From an uncultured Lachnospiraceae bacterium (lineage in GTDB: Bacteria; Bacillota; Clostridia; Lachnospirales; Lachnospiraceae), in the NCBI GenBank assembly GCA_910577175.1, contig CAJTLU010000002.1, positions 1-64,000 on the forward strand: a stretch of 64,000 nt of DNA. Direction: 5' to 3'. Of this stretch, positions 34,779-43,998 are shown piece by piece; the first letter of the stretch is position 1; every line of letters starts with the position of its first letter. The notes under the pieces were generated by a model, which saw only the letters and a list, made by a program, of their open reading frames with translations, did not search any database and had not been told where the DNA came from. A program made the position numbers and the translations under genes.

Positions 34779-35150
34779 ATGGATGAACTGTTAAAACAAA
34801 AGTTAGCAGAGAACAATGTCGACCTGGACGGTGCATTGGCACGCTTTATGGGGAATGAGACATTGTTCTTAAAATTTCTTAAAAAGTTCGGGAATGATAT
34901 GAGTTATACTAACCTGATGCTGAATCTGGATCAGGAGAATTTTGAAGAGGCCTTTAAATGTGCGCATACACTCAAAGGAGTGAGCGCGAATCTGGGGCTC
35001 AGTTCAATTTCAGTGCCGACCTCCGAATTGACGGAACAGCTCAGAGGAAAAGCGGCATCCGAGATTAACCGGGATCGGGTGTCGGAAGAAAGGCAGAAGC
35101 TGAAAGAGGCCTATGAGCGTCTTATTGTGGTAATTGAGAAGGATACCTGA
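34779..35150 (+). CDS. Histidine phosphotransfer (HPt) domain protein
   Basis: A 123-residue single-domain protein, all helical. The phosphorylatable histidine is H63 in KCAHTLKGVSANLGL, the canonical HPt motif. It has no kinase or receiver domain, so it should shuttle phosphate between a kinase and response regulators. It is the first gene of an operon that contains three receiver proteins and two kinases. The hybrid-like signalling flow may therefore run kinase to receiver to HPt to the second receiver. The family length is normal. Confidence 0.88.
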   Translation: MDELLKQKLAENNVDLDGALARFMGNETLFLKFLKKFGNDMSYTNLMLNLDQENFEEAFKCAHTLKGVSANLGLSSISVPTSELTEQLRGKAASEINRDRVSEERQKLKEAYERLIVVIEKDT

Positions 35151-35229
35151 CCTTCTGTTCTTGACAAGTCAAATACAACATGATAATATAAGTCAGAATG
35201 TAATTTAATGCAATTTCGGAGGGATATCA

Positions 35230-36315
35230 ATGGATGACAGACAGAAGATTTTGATTGTAGACGACGAAGAGGTGAACAGGGCCATATTAGAGTGCCAGTT
35301 CCAGGATGATTATGAGATTTTGCAGGCCTCCAACGGACAGGACGCAATCGAGCAGATAGAGAATAATGACAATCTTGTACTGATTATGCTGGATATCGTT
35401 ATGCCGCTCTTAGACGGTTTCGGGGTACTGGATTATATGCAGGGCAGGAATCTCATCGAGCAGATTCCGGTTATCCTGATTACCAGCGAGACGGTCAGAA
35501 ACAGTGAAACAGCGTACGAATACGGTATCGCAGATGTAATACATAAACCGTTCTATCCGGATATTGTTAAGCGAAGAGCAGAAAATATTATTGAATTGTA
35601 TCAGAATAAACATAATATGGAGATTCGTCTGAAGGAGCAGGAGGAAGAGCTTCGTGCCCAGCAGATGAGGCTGCAGAAGAATAATGACTTTATGATTGAT
35701 GCGCTCAGTTCGGTGGTCGAGTTCAGAAGTATGGAAACCGGCGAGCATATCCGTCGTATTAAATACTTTACCAGAATTTTGTTAAAGTATCTGGAGAAGT
35801 ATTTTCCGAAGTATGGTCTTACCAAGACACAGATTGATGAAATTGCGAGAGCATCCGCGCTCCATGATATCGGAAAGGTCGGAATCCCGGATGCAATCCT
35901 GCTTAAGCCGGCACGTCTGACGCCGGAGGAATTTGAAATTATGAAGACGCATACGACAATCGGTTGTGAAATCCTGGATTCGTTCCAAAAGGACCAGTCG
36001 GATGAGTTTTACCGGTATTGTTACGAAATCTGCCGCTGGCACCACGAGAGATGGGACGGCAAAGGTTATCCTGACCATCTGGTAGGCGACCAGATTCCGA
36101 TTAGCGCGCAAATCGTTGCAATTGCGGATGTGTACGACGCTCTGGTAAGCGAAAGAGTTTATAAAGAAGTCTATGGAAATTCCATTGCATATAAGATGAT
36201 TATGGACGGGGAGTGCGGACAGTTTTCACCAGATGTGCTGGAATGTTTTGAACTTGCAAAAGAAGACTTCTTTAATATCGTAGAAGTAATTAAGATGTTC
36301 AGCTTTACAGAGTAA
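35230..36315 (+). CDS. Response regulator with HD-GYP phosphodiesterase domain
   Basis: A 361-residue protein. The receiver domain (1-120) has the DDEE acidic cluster, phospho-acceptor D55 and the lysine in DVIHKPFY. A coiled linker (about 130-160) leads to an HD-GYP domain with HDIGKVGIP (H212-D213), EIMKTHTTIGCEIL and the HHERWDGKGYP signature. All metal ligands expected of an active cyclic-di-GMP phosphodiesterase appear present. It probably degrades cyclic-di-GMP upon phosphorylation, linking this chemosensory system to second-messenger signalling. The neighbour at 37846 is a similar protein whose HD pair is lost. Confidence 0.9.
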   Translation: MDDRQKILIVDDEEVNRAILECQFQDDYEILQASNGQDAIEQIENNDNLVLIMLDIVMPLLDGFGVLDYMQGRNLIEQIPVILITSETVRNSETAYEYGIADVIHKPFYPDIVKRRAENIIELYQNKHNMEIRLKEQEEELRAQQMRLQKNNDFMIDALSSVVEFRSMETGEHIRRIKYFTRILLKYLEKYFPKYGLTKTQIDEIARASALHDIGKVGIPDAILLKPARLTPEEFEIMKTHTTIGCEILDSFQKDQSDEFYRYCYEICRWHHERWDGKGYPDHLVGDQIPISAQIVAIADVYDALVSERVYKEVYGNSIAYKMIMDGECGQFSPDVLECFELAKEDFFNIVEVIKMFSFTE

Positions 36316-36412
36316 AGTCCGGAACATAGGAAGCTCCTTGTTTCTTTCCCCGCAGCTTTGCGGCGGGGGCAGGCGGTGTTCTTTGGTTTACGGTGCTTTG
36401 ATGGAGGAAGTT

Positions 36413-37849
36413 ATGTGTCAGGACACTTTGGAAATGCTTCCCTTAGAGAATGCATTAGAGATTATACTGGCATTTGATGACAAGGGACTTATTACATACA
36501 GTAATGCCACGGCAAGAGAAAAGCTGGGATATAAGCAGGGACTTTGCGGACTGTCAATCGGCAGTGTCTTTCCGGGAGCTTTCCGGGAGGAAGGGGACGG
36601 ATGGAAAGCCGCTGTCCCTTTTGGCGCGGAGCCTTGTCAAATGACGGCGTACCGTCAGAACCAGACCTGTTTCCCGGCCGAAATGAGAATTGTACGGGAC
36701 GAAGAACGGGACATTTGCTTTTGCATGGCAAATGACGTACTGGAAAAGGAATTTTTGGGACGGGAGCTGGAGCAGGTAAAGCAGGAAGCCGAGGCAGCCA
36801 TGCGGGTGAAGTCAGAATTTGTTGCGAATGTAACCCATGAGCTGCGGACACCGGTGAACGGGATTCTCGGTCATGTAAAGGAGATGCTTCCGGAAGAAAC
36901 AGAGAAGGAAAAGCTCCGCACACTGCGTCTGATTGAGCGCTGCTGTGAGGAAATGAATAAGCTGATTAATAACATTCTTGATTTTTCAAAGCTGGAAGCA
37001 GGAAAGTTTGTTTTGGAGCCACGTCGTTTTTCTTTCCGCGGTATGATTGATTATGTGAAGGAAAATCATAAGGGAAGGATTACGGAAAAGGGGCTGGATT
37101 TTTTTGTTACGGTTTCCCCGGGCGTTCCGGAATATGTCGTAGGAGATGAGCTGAGACTTGTCCAGATAATGAACAATCTGCTTTCGAATGCGCAGAAGTT
37201 TACCAGTGTCGGAAAGATTACGCTGGAAATTATAAAGACAGCCCAGATGAAGGATGATATCGAGCTGTTCTTTCTGGTGAGCGATACCGGAATAGGAATC
37301 GACCAGAAGGACCAGGATAAATTGTTCCGGAGCTTTTCCCAGGTGGATGCTTCTACCTCCCGTAAGTACGGAGGTACTGGTCTGGGACTTAGCATATGCC
37401 GTCAGTTAGTAGAGCTGATGGGCGGAAATATCAGCGTGGAGAGTGTGAAGGGAAAGGGGACCATGTTCTCTTTTTCTGTCTGGGTCGGAAGAGATCCGGA
37501 AGGAAAGGAAGCAGAGGAAGAAGGGGTTGTTACCCCGCGGCCGAAGAGTGTCTTTACAGCCGACGCACCGGAAGAGGAAGCTTCGGAGGTTTCCAGATAC
37601 GGAACTCCGGCGAACCGGGAGGCATTGGAGAAGGCTCTTTCTAAACTGATTCTTTCGGTAGAAATGGAAAATTGGGAAAAGGCAGAAATGTTTATGGAAA
37701 CCATTAAGCAGCTTACGGTAGAGGTTCCGCCGGAAGTAGGCCGGGCGGTATTGCGGCTGAAAATGGCAATTCAAAAGGAGAACTACGAGAAGATTTCTAC
37801 GGGGCTTGAGGCTTTGAAAATGCTGATAGAGGCAGAGGGGAACGGATGA
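36413..37849 (+). CDS. Soluble sensor histidine kinase with PAS-like domain
   Basis: A 478-residue cytoplasmic kinase with no membrane segment. Residues ~10-110 look like a PAS fold (EIILAFDDKGLITYSN). The HisKA helix has FVANVTHELRTPVNGILGH. The HATPase domain has the N-box NNLLSNAQKF, DTGIGIDQKDQDKLF and GGTGLGLSICRQLVELMGG. A C-terminal helical extension of ~100 residues follows and has no receiver. The start is ambiguous: the ATG at 36413 has GGAGG 4 nt away, while ATGs at 36401 and further upstream have poor sites. The stop overlaps the next regulator (ATGA), so these two form an obvious pair. Confidence 0.88.
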   Translation: MCQDTLEMLPLENALEIILAFDDKGLITYSNATAREKLGYKQGLCGLSIGSVFPGAFREEGDGWKAAVPFGAEPCQMTAYRQNQTCFPAEMRIVRDEERDICFCMANDVLEKEFLGRELEQVKQEAEAAMRVKSEFVANVTHELRTPVNGILGHVKEMLPEETEKEKLRTLRLIERCCEEMNKLINNILDFSKLEAGKFVLEPRRFSFRGMIDYVKENHKGRITEKGLDFFVTVSPGVPEYVVGDELRLVQIMNNLLSNAQKFTSVGKITLEIIKTAQMKDDIELFFLVSDTGIGIDQKDQDKLFRSFSQVDASTSRKYGGTGLGLSICRQLVELMGGNISVESVKGKGTMFSFSVWVGRDPEGKEAEEEGVVTPRPKSVFTADAPEEEASEVSRYGTPANREALEKALSKLILSVEMENWEKAEMFMETIKQLTVEVPPEVGRAVLRLKMAIQKENYEKISTGLEALKMLIEAEGNG

Positions 37850-38922
37850 TGAAGGATAACGAGAAGGCCATCGGAAAAGCGACAGTTCTGATTGTGGATG
37901 ATGTGGAAACAAACCGGGTGATTCTTGGAGAAATTATAGGTGCAATGGGCTACAAGGTCATTTTTGCAGAAGACGGCGCACAGGCATGGGAGCGGCTTTC
38001 AGAGGAGCTTCCGAACCTGGTGCTTACCGACGTGTCCATGCCGGTCATGGATGGCTACGAGCTTTGCAGGAAACTGAAAGCGAATGTGGAGACAAGAAAT
38101 ATTCCCATCATTTTTATTTCTGCTTTTGATGATGCGCAGAATATTGTCAAAGGGTTTAATATGGGCGGGGAGGATTACATTACAAAACCGTTTATTCCGG
38201 AAGTGGTGCAGGCCAGAGTCAATGTCCATCTCAGGCTGTATGAAGCAACCTGTGAGGTAAAGGAAGCTAACCGGCGCCTGCAGGCTTCGATTAACGAGCA
38301 AATCCGTCAGATTGAGCAGGAGCGGAAGAGCGTTTTGTATGCTCTGGCAGGAATCGCAGCGGAAAATTCCTGGCACGAGAGCGGATACATTGACAGAATC
38401 AGGCATAATTGCCGTATTTTGGCACAAAGTATGCAGCTGTCTCCTTTGTTCGAGGGACAGATTTCAGACAGCTTTGTGGAGACGATAGAGATTGCGGCGC
38501 CGCTCTGCGATATCGGAAATATCGGGATTCCGAAGGAAATTCTTCAGAAGAATGCAGTCTTGGATGAAGAAGAGAGGGCGTTAATGCAGAATCATGCCCG
38601 AATCGGTACGAAGCTTTTAGAGGACCTTAAAGTGACCGATGATTACAATGATTTTATGCAGATATCTACGGATATCACCCATTTTCACCATGAGAACTGG
38701 GACGGGAGCGGATATCCCGAAGGGAAAAAGGGGCATGAAATACCTCTGGCAGCACAGATTGTTTCCATGTCCAGCATATTTTGCGCATTGACAGAGACAA
38801 GAAGCTACAGAAATAGTTATGACAGGGAGGAAGCGTTGGAGATGATGCGGCAGGATGCGGGCCGCAAGTTCAATCCGGATATCTTCAATATTTTTTATAA
38901 GGTTTCCAGACAGCTCCGGTAG
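37846..38922 (+). CDS. Response regulator with degenerate HD-GYP domain
   Basis: A 358-residue protein. The receiver (1-125) has an intact phospho-acceptor D62 in VLTDVSMPVMDG and the lysine in YITKPFIP. The C-terminal domain follows the HD-GYP pattern, ending in HHENWDGSGYP. However, the HD pair is replaced by C221-D222 in PLCDIGNIGIP, and the adjacent conserved lysine is an asparagine. Loss of the metal-binding histidine suggests no phosphodiesterase activity, perhaps a cyclic-di-GMP or protein-binding role. It is translationally coupled to the kinase upstream. About 40% of residues seem shared with the protein at 35230, so an ancient duplication is likely. Confidence 0.88.
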   Translation: MMKDNEKAIGKATVLIVDDVETNRVILGEIIGAMGYKVIFAEDGAQAWERLSEELPNLVLTDVSMPVMDGYELCRKLKANVETRNIPIIFISAFDDAQNIVKGFNMGGEDYITKPFIPEVVQARVNVHLRLYEATCEVKEANRRLQASINEQIRQIEQERKSVLYALAGIAAENSWHESGYIDRIRHNCRILAQSMQLSPLFEGQISDSFVETIEIAAPLCDIGNIGIPKEILQKNAVLDEEERALMQNHARIGTKLLEDLKVTDDYNDFMQISTDITHFHHENWDGSGYPEGKKGHEIPLAAQIVSMSSIFCALTETRSYRNSYDREEALEMMRQDAGRKFNPDIFNIFYKVSRQLR

Positions 38923-38986
38923 CTGTACTACGATAGAAAGGAACAGGTCTGGAAACAGACAAGGCTTTTAACGGAGGAAAAAGGCT

Positions 38987-39805
38987 ATGATGACGGACGA
39001 GGAGTTTTTAAGAATTGCCGCCCATATGAAGCAGAGATATGGGATTGATCTCGGACAAAAGAAAGTCATTATGAACGGCAGACTTGAAAACCATATTAAG
39101 GCGGGAGGCTGGGACAGCTTTCATGCATTTATGAATGCTTTAGAAAGCGACCGTTCCGGAAAGCTGGAGAAAGAGCTGGTCAATCTTCTCACTACGAATC
39201 ATACTTATTTTATGAGGGAATTTGAGCACTTTGAGTTTTTTAAGAGAGTAGTGCTTCCGTGGCTGAAGAAAAAGGAACAAAATACGAAGGATTTACGGAT
39301 ATGGTGCGGTGCAGCGTCGACAGGGGAAGAGCCGTATATGATTGCCATGGTACTCTGGGATTTTTTCGGACTGGAGCATGCTTCCTGGGATACCAAGGTA
39401 TTGGCAACAGATGTATCGACGAGGGTTTTGCAACAGGCAAATGAAGGACTTTACAGCGAGGATCATTTAAAGGATCTTCCGGACCAGTGGAAAAGGCATT
39501 TTTTTAAGAAAGTAGGAGAAGGAATGTTCCGGGTCACAGACGAGCTGAAGCAGGAAGTGCTGTTCCGCCAGTTTAATCTGATGTCGCCGTTTCCGTTTAA
39601 GAAAAAAATGCACACTATTTTTTTAAGAAATGTGATGATTTATTTTGACGGGAATACAAAACTGGAATTGCTTCAGAAGGTATATGATTGTTTGGAACCG
39701 GGGGGCTATCTCTTCATCGGAATGACAGAGACGTTGGACCGGGCGCAGATACCATTCCAGATAGTGCAGCCCTCTATTTTCAGAAAACAGGGAGGAAGTG
39801 ATTGA
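38987..39805 (+). CDS. cheR: Chemoreceptor methyltransferase
   Basis: A 272-residue SAM-dependent enzyme that methylates glutamates on chemoreceptors. A short helical N-terminal domain precedes the Rossmann-like domain. The SAM site is IWCGAASTGEEPYMIAM, with LATDVSTRVLQQANEGLYS as the acidic contact. FLRNVMIYFDGNTKLELL and the PGGYLFIGMTETL end are characteristic. The start has GGAGGAAAAAGGCT upstream. It sits 3 nt before cheB, and the opposite activities form the adaptation pair for the MCP at the end of the operon. Confidence 0.94.
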   Translation: MMTDEEFLRIAAHMKQRYGIDLGQKKVIMNGRLENHIKAGGWDSFHAFMNALESDRSGKLEKELVNLLTTNHTYFMREFEHFEFFKRVVLPWLKKKEQNTKDLRIWCGAASTGEEPYMIAMVLWDFFGLEHASWDTKVLATDVSTRVLQQANEGLYSEDHLKDLPDQWKRHFFKKVGEGMFRVTDELKQEVLFRQFNLMSPFPFKKKMHTIFLRNVMIYFDGNTKLELLQKVYDCLEPGGYLFIGMTETLDRAQIPFQIVQPSIFRKQGGSD

Positions 39806-39808
39806 TGT

Positions 39809-40837
39809 ATGCGGCCTATTAGAGTATTAATCGTGGAAGATTCCATGGTGTTCAGAGAGTTATTGGTACAGAATTTGAGCAGAGATCCTGTTATTGAGGT
39901 AGTAGGCGTGGCAAAGGATCCCTTTGAGGCAAGGGATGCTATCTTGGCGTATAAGCCGGATGTCATGACATTGGATATAGAGCTTCCGAAAATGAGCGGT
40001 ATTGAGTTTTTGAGGAAGCTGATTCCGCAGTATCCTCTTCCGGTCGTAGTCATCAGTTCTCTTAGCGATAAGGTATTTGACGCGCTGAATGCAGGCGCGG
40101 TTGATTTTGTAGCAAAGCCTGCAGTGACAGGAAGAGCGCAGCTGGAGGAGTTTATACAGAACGAACTGCTTGTGAAGATTAAAATTGCTTCTACAGCTAA
40201 AATCAGCAGGATAAAGCAGATGGCGGCGCAGCAGGACCAGCCGGGACTTTCCATGAAGGGAAGCGATATGATTGTGGCAATCGGCGCCTCTACAGGCGGA
40301 ACAGAAGCGATTTTTTCCGTGGTAAAGGATTTTGGGACGGATATTCCGGGAGTTGTTATTGTACAGCATATGCCCCCAGGGTTTACAGATATGTATGCAA
40401 AAAGACTGGATAATCAGTGCAGGGTACAGGTGAAAGAGGCAGAAACGGGCGACAGGGTGTTGCCCGGGCATGTCCTTGTTGCACCCGGCGGTGACAGGCA
40501 TATGCAGTTAGTAAAGGTAAACGGTGTATATCAGGTTGAGTGCAAGCCGGGACCTAAAGTGAACGGGCATTGTCCGTCAGTAGACGTTTTATTTGAATCT
40601 GTAGCGAAAGTAGCAGGCTCGAAAGCGTTGGGAATTATTCTGACTGGAATGGGAGGTGACGGCGCAAAAGGACTGTTGGCTATGCGGAAGGCGGGAGCCA
40701 GAACCATCGGGCAGGACGAATCTACCTGTGTAGTGTACGGAATGCCAAAGGTGGCGTATGACCTCGGTGCGGTAGAATATCAGGAAAAATTGCAGGATAT
40801 TGCCGGGAGAACCTATCGTGTACTGAATAAAACGTAA
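39809..40837 (+). CDS. cheB: Chemotaxis response regulator and glutamate methylesterase
   Basis: A 342-residue two-domain protein. The receiver (1-120) has LIVEDSMVFRELL and the phospho-acceptor in VMTLDIELPKMSG. The C-terminal esterase has the catalytic serine in IVAIGASTGGTEAI, the histidine in VIVQHMPPGFT and the aspartate region ILTGMGGDGAKGL. It removes receptor methyl groups and may also deamidate glutamine. The ribosome site GGAGG is rather far (about 13 nt) from the ATG. The nearer ATG at 39805 hits a stop after five codons, so 39809 is right. Confidence 0.94.
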   Translation: MRPIRVLIVEDSMVFRELLVQNLSRDPVIEVVGVAKDPFEARDAILAYKPDVMTLDIELPKMSGIEFLRKLIPQYPLPVVVISSLSDKVFDALNAGAVDFVAKPAVTGRAQLEEFIQNELLVKIKIASTAKISRIKQMAAQQDQPGLSMKGSDMIVAIGASTGGTEAIFSVVKDFGTDIPGVVIVQHMPPGFTDMYAKRLDNQCRVQVKEAETGDRVLPGHVLVAPGGDRHMQLVKVNGVYQVECKPGPKVNGHCPSVDVLFESVAKVAGSKALGIILTGMGGDGAKGLLAMRKAGARTIGQDESTCVVYGMPKVAYDLGAVEYQEKLQDIAGRTYRVLNKT

Positions 40838-40849
40838 AGGAGAGGAAAT

Positions 40850-41242
40850 ATGAAGATTTTATTGGCAGAGGACGATTTTACGACAAGAAAATTTATGGTC
40901 AATTTTCTTTCGAAGTACGGCGAATGTGATGTCACTGTAGATGGAATGGAGGCGGTGGATGCTTTTATGATGGCGCTGGAGGACGGAGAACCTTATGATC
41001 TCGTATGTCTTGATATTATGATGCCGGTTATGGACGGATATCAGGCATTGGTGGGAATCCGGAATCTGGAGAAGCAGCGGAATGTTCCGCAGGAACAGGC
41101 AACAAAAGTAATTATGACAACTGCACTCAATGAGGAACGGAATGTTAAGATGGCATTTGAGCTGGGATGCACGATTTATTCCGGTAAACCGATTGATAAG
41201 GAAAGATTTGAACAGGCTATGAAAAAGCTGGGCTTGATATAA
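40850..41242 (+). CDS. Stand-alone CheY-like receiver
   Basis: A 130-residue single receiver domain: acidic residues in LLAEDDFTTRKFM, the phospho-acceptor in VCLDIMMPVMDGYQ, the conserved threonine in VIMTTALNEE and the lysine in YSGKPIDKE. There is no output domain. It could act as CheY or as a phosphate sink for CheA. It follows cheB by 12 nt and precedes cheA by 34 nt. Without a flagellar motor in the window, the effector it binds is open. Confidence 0.9.
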   Translation: MKILLAEDDFTTRKFMVNFLSKYGECDVTVDGMEAVDAFMMALEDGEPYDLVCLDIMMPVMDGYQALVGIRNLEKQRNVPQEQATKVIMTTALNEERNVKMAFELGCTIYSGKPIDKERFEQAMKKLGLI

Positions 41243-41276
41243 TCTGATATCAAAAATATGCAGGAAAGGAGAGTAT

Positions 41277-43418
41277 ATGGCTGAAGAATTTAACACAGAG
41301 GGAATGTTGGACGTTTATCTGTTTGAGAACGAACAGCTTCTGGAGCAGCTGCAGGAAACTGTTTTGGACCAGAAGGATGCGGAATGTTTTGACCAGGACA
41401 GCATCAATGAGATATTCAGGGCGATGCATACCATTAAAGGTTCCTCTGGTATTATGATGTTTGATAACATTACTGCAATTTCCCATAAGCTGGAAGACGT
41501 TTTCTATTATTTAAGAGAGTCCCATCCCGAGCACGTGCCACATCTGAAATTAGTGGAGCATGTGTTGGAAGTGGCAGATTTCATTACTTCGGAAATGGAC
41601 AAGATTCGTAATGGAAGTACAGCCGACGGAAATCCGGAAAGTATTATTAAGGAACTGGACAAATTTCTGGATATGATTAAGAAAGGTGTAAAGGCGGAGG
41701 GAGAGGAACTGCCTCCTGAGAACGTACATGTAGAGCCGCAGCAGTTCTACATAGCGCCTGTTGCTACCGACGCAAGTCGTTTCTACAAGGTGTATATTAC
41801 CTTTTCACCGGAAACAGTAATGGCGAATATCCACGCATACAAGGTAGTGTATGCAATGAAAGAAATTGCGGAGGATTTGCTGTATTCCCCGGAGGATATT
41901 ATTTCCGATGAGGATAGTGCTGAGGTAATTATGAAGGAGGGCTTCCGCATCCTGCTTCAGGCACAGTGTACGGAGAAAGAAATCCGCGACCTGATTGGTA
42001 TCGGCTACGATATTAAGAAGGTAGACGTCTATGAATGTAAGGCGGAAGAGTTTTTGCGGGGATTTGATTTTGGTGAGCAGGGACCGCAGATTGACCTGGA
42101 ATCCAGCGTAGAGGTTATTGAAGCAAAGGCGGAAAAGGAAAGCGAACCAAAGCCGGTAGAAAAGCCGAAGATGGCGCCAGGTGATTTTGTCATTCAGTCA
42201 AAAGAGCCAGGAAAGCCAAAGAAGCTGGCAAAAGATAAGTCAAAGAATGAAAAGGCTGCTTTTATCAGTGTCAACGTAAACAAGATGGACCAGCTGATGG
42301 ATTTAATCGGAGAGCTGGTAATTTCGCAGTCGGTAGTGTTACAGAACCCGGATTTGAAAGTACCTGGTCTGGATCTCGCGAACTTCAATAAGGCTGCGGC
42401 ACAGATGGCAAAGATTTCCACGGACTTACAGAATGTCATTATGTCCATGCGAATGATGCCGTTAACAAACCTGTTCCAGAAGATGAACCGTATTGTCTTT
42501 GATGTTTCCCGCAAATTAGGGAAGGAAATTGAGTTTGAGATGATTGGTGAACACACCGAGGTGGACAAAAACATCATCGAAAATATTTCCGACCCTCTGA
42601 TGCATCTGGTGCGTAATGCAGTAGACCATGGAATTGAGACGGACGCAGAACGTGCCGAAAGCGGAAAGAAGGAGAAGGGAAGAGTAACGCTTTCTGCCCG
42701 GACAGAAGCCGGAAAAGTATGGATTAGCGTAATGGACAACGGGAAAGGCCTTGATAGGGCAAAGATTCTTGCCAAGGCAAAAAATCAGGGACTTTTGGAC
42801 GATGGAAAGCCGGAGAGTTCCTACACCGATAAGGAGGTATATCGGTTTATTACATTGCCGGGATTTTCTACCAATGAACAGGTAACGGAGTATTCCGGCC
42901 GTGGCGTAGGAATGGATGTCGTAATACAGAACATCCAGGCAATCGGGGGAACCTTGGAAATTGAAAGTACCCCGGGCTTTGGAAGTACGATGACCTTAAA
43001 GATTCCGTTGACCCTGGCGATTATCGATGGTATCGTGATGGAAACGGGAAGCTCTTCTTTTGTCGTAGAGACAGGGGTAATCAAGTCGTTTATCAGTGTA
43101 AAAGAGGATATGATGATTCATGAGCCGAACGGAGACGAATATGTAATGATCCGCGGCGAATGTTATCCGGTGCTTCGTCTTGGCGAATGGTACGGACTGA
43201 AGGATTATCAAAGGTCAGTGAATGAAGGCATGATGCTGATTTTTGAGGTAGAGGGAAAGACCATATGCCTTTTTGTAGACAGGCTGATAGGAAAGCAGGA
43301 GATTGTGGTAAAGCCGATTCCATCCTATATCAAAAAAGTAAAGGGACTGTCCGGTTGTACCCAGCTGGGAGACGGCAGTATTGCACTGATACTTGACCCG
43401 GTAGGACTGATAGAATAA
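41277..43418 (+). CDS. cheA: Chemotaxis histidine kinase
   Basis: A 713-residue cytoplasmic kinase. The P1 HPt domain has the phospho-histidine H51 in RAMHTIKGSSG. A central region (about 160-270) replaces or contains a P2-like domain. P3 has VNKMDQLMDLIGELVISQS. The HATPase P4 domain has HLVRNAVDHGIET, VMDNGKGLDRAKI and the GRGVGMDVV motif. The P5 regulatory SH3-like domain at the C-terminus matches CheW. It would autophosphorylate under MCP control and feed CheB and the small receiver. Length and domain order are normal. Confidence 0.95.
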   Translation: MAEEFNTEGMLDVYLFENEQLLEQLQETVLDQKDAECFDQDSINEIFRAMHTIKGSSGIMMFDNITAISHKLEDVFYYLRESHPEHVPHLKLVEHVLEVADFITSEMDKIRNGSTADGNPESIIKELDKFLDMIKKGVKAEGEELPPENVHVEPQQFYIAPVATDASRFYKVYITFSPETVMANIHAYKVVYAMKEIAEDLLYSPEDIISDEDSAEVIMKEGFRILLQAQCTEKEIRDLIGIGYDIKKVDVYECKAEEFLRGFDFGEQGPQIDLESSVEVIEAKAEKESEPKPVEKPKMAPGDFVIQSKEPGKPKKLAKDKSKNEKAAFISVNVNKMDQLMDLIGELVISQSVVLQNPDLKVPGLDLANFNKAAAQMAKISTDLQNVIMSMRMMPLTNLFQKMNRIVFDVSRKLGKEIEFEMIGEHTEVDKNIIENISDPLMHLVRNAVDHGIETDAERAESGKKEKGRVTLSARTEAGKVWISVMDNGKGLDRAKILAKAKNQGLLDDGKPESSYTDKEVYRFITLPGFSTNEQVTEYSGRGVGMDVVIQNIQAIGGTLEIESTPGFGSTMTLKIPLTLAIIDGIVMETGSSSFVVETGVIKSFISVKEDMMIHEPNGDEYVMIRGECYPVLRLGEWYGLKDYQRSVNEGMMLIFEVEGKTICLFVDRLIGKQEIVVKPIPSYIKKVKGLSGCTQLGDGSIALILDPVGLIE

Positions 43419-43442
43419 ACGGACGGAAAGGATGGTAGCTAA

Positions 43443-43994
43443 ATGGATGAAATCAGTGAAGTAAAAAGGCAGGCAGAGCAGGGCCAGGATGCTTCCGATG
43501 AACATGATACACCAAAAGGCAAGTATATGACATTCAAAGCCGGGAGCGAGTATTATGGTCTGGAAATTCAGTATGTAGATGAAATCAAATGTTTCCAGAC
43601 GATAACACCGATTCCGGAGACGGAGGATTATATCAAAGGACTGATTAATCTGAGAGGAAAAATCATTCCTGTTATTGATGTAAGACTCCGCTTCAAGCAG
43701 GAGCCTTTCGAGTACAATGACAGGACTTGTATCATTGTGGTGATTGTAAAGTCCACAATGGTCGGCTTGATTGTAGAAAAAATTGCCGAGGTAGTGGAAA
43801 TCCAAAAGGAAAATATCCTGCCGCCTCCGACAATCGGGCGGATGGATAAGACGCAGAATAAGTATGTGTACGGTATCGGAAAAGTAGGAGATTCTGTGAA
43901 GCTTCTGTTGGATCCCGAAAAGCTGTTGAACGATGAAGATATGTCCGTCTTGGAGCAGGCAAACAATATGGAAGCAGAAGAGAGAGAGGTATAA
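43443..43994 (+). CDS. cheW: Chemotaxis coupling protein
   Basis: A 183-residue adaptor linking the MCP to CheA. The conserved fold elements are KYMTFKAGSEYYGLEI at the N-terminus, PIPETEDYIKGLINLRGKII in the middle, and VGLIVEKIAEVVEI with ENILPPP before the end. The N-terminal ~25 residues are acidic and probably disordered. Ribosome site GGAAAGGATGG lies upstream. It overlaps nothing, and the MCP gene starts 4 nt after its stop. Confidence 0.93.
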   Translation: MDEISEVKRQAEQGQDASDEHDTPKGKYMTFKAGSEYYGLEIQYVDEIKCFQTITPIPETEDYIKGLINLRGKIIPVIDVRLRFKQEPFEYNDRTCIIVVIVKSTMVGLIVEKIAEVVEIQKENILPPPTIGRMDKTQNKYVYGIGKVGDSVKLLLDPEKLLNDEDMSVLEQANNMEAEEREV

Positions 43995-43998
43995 TTTA

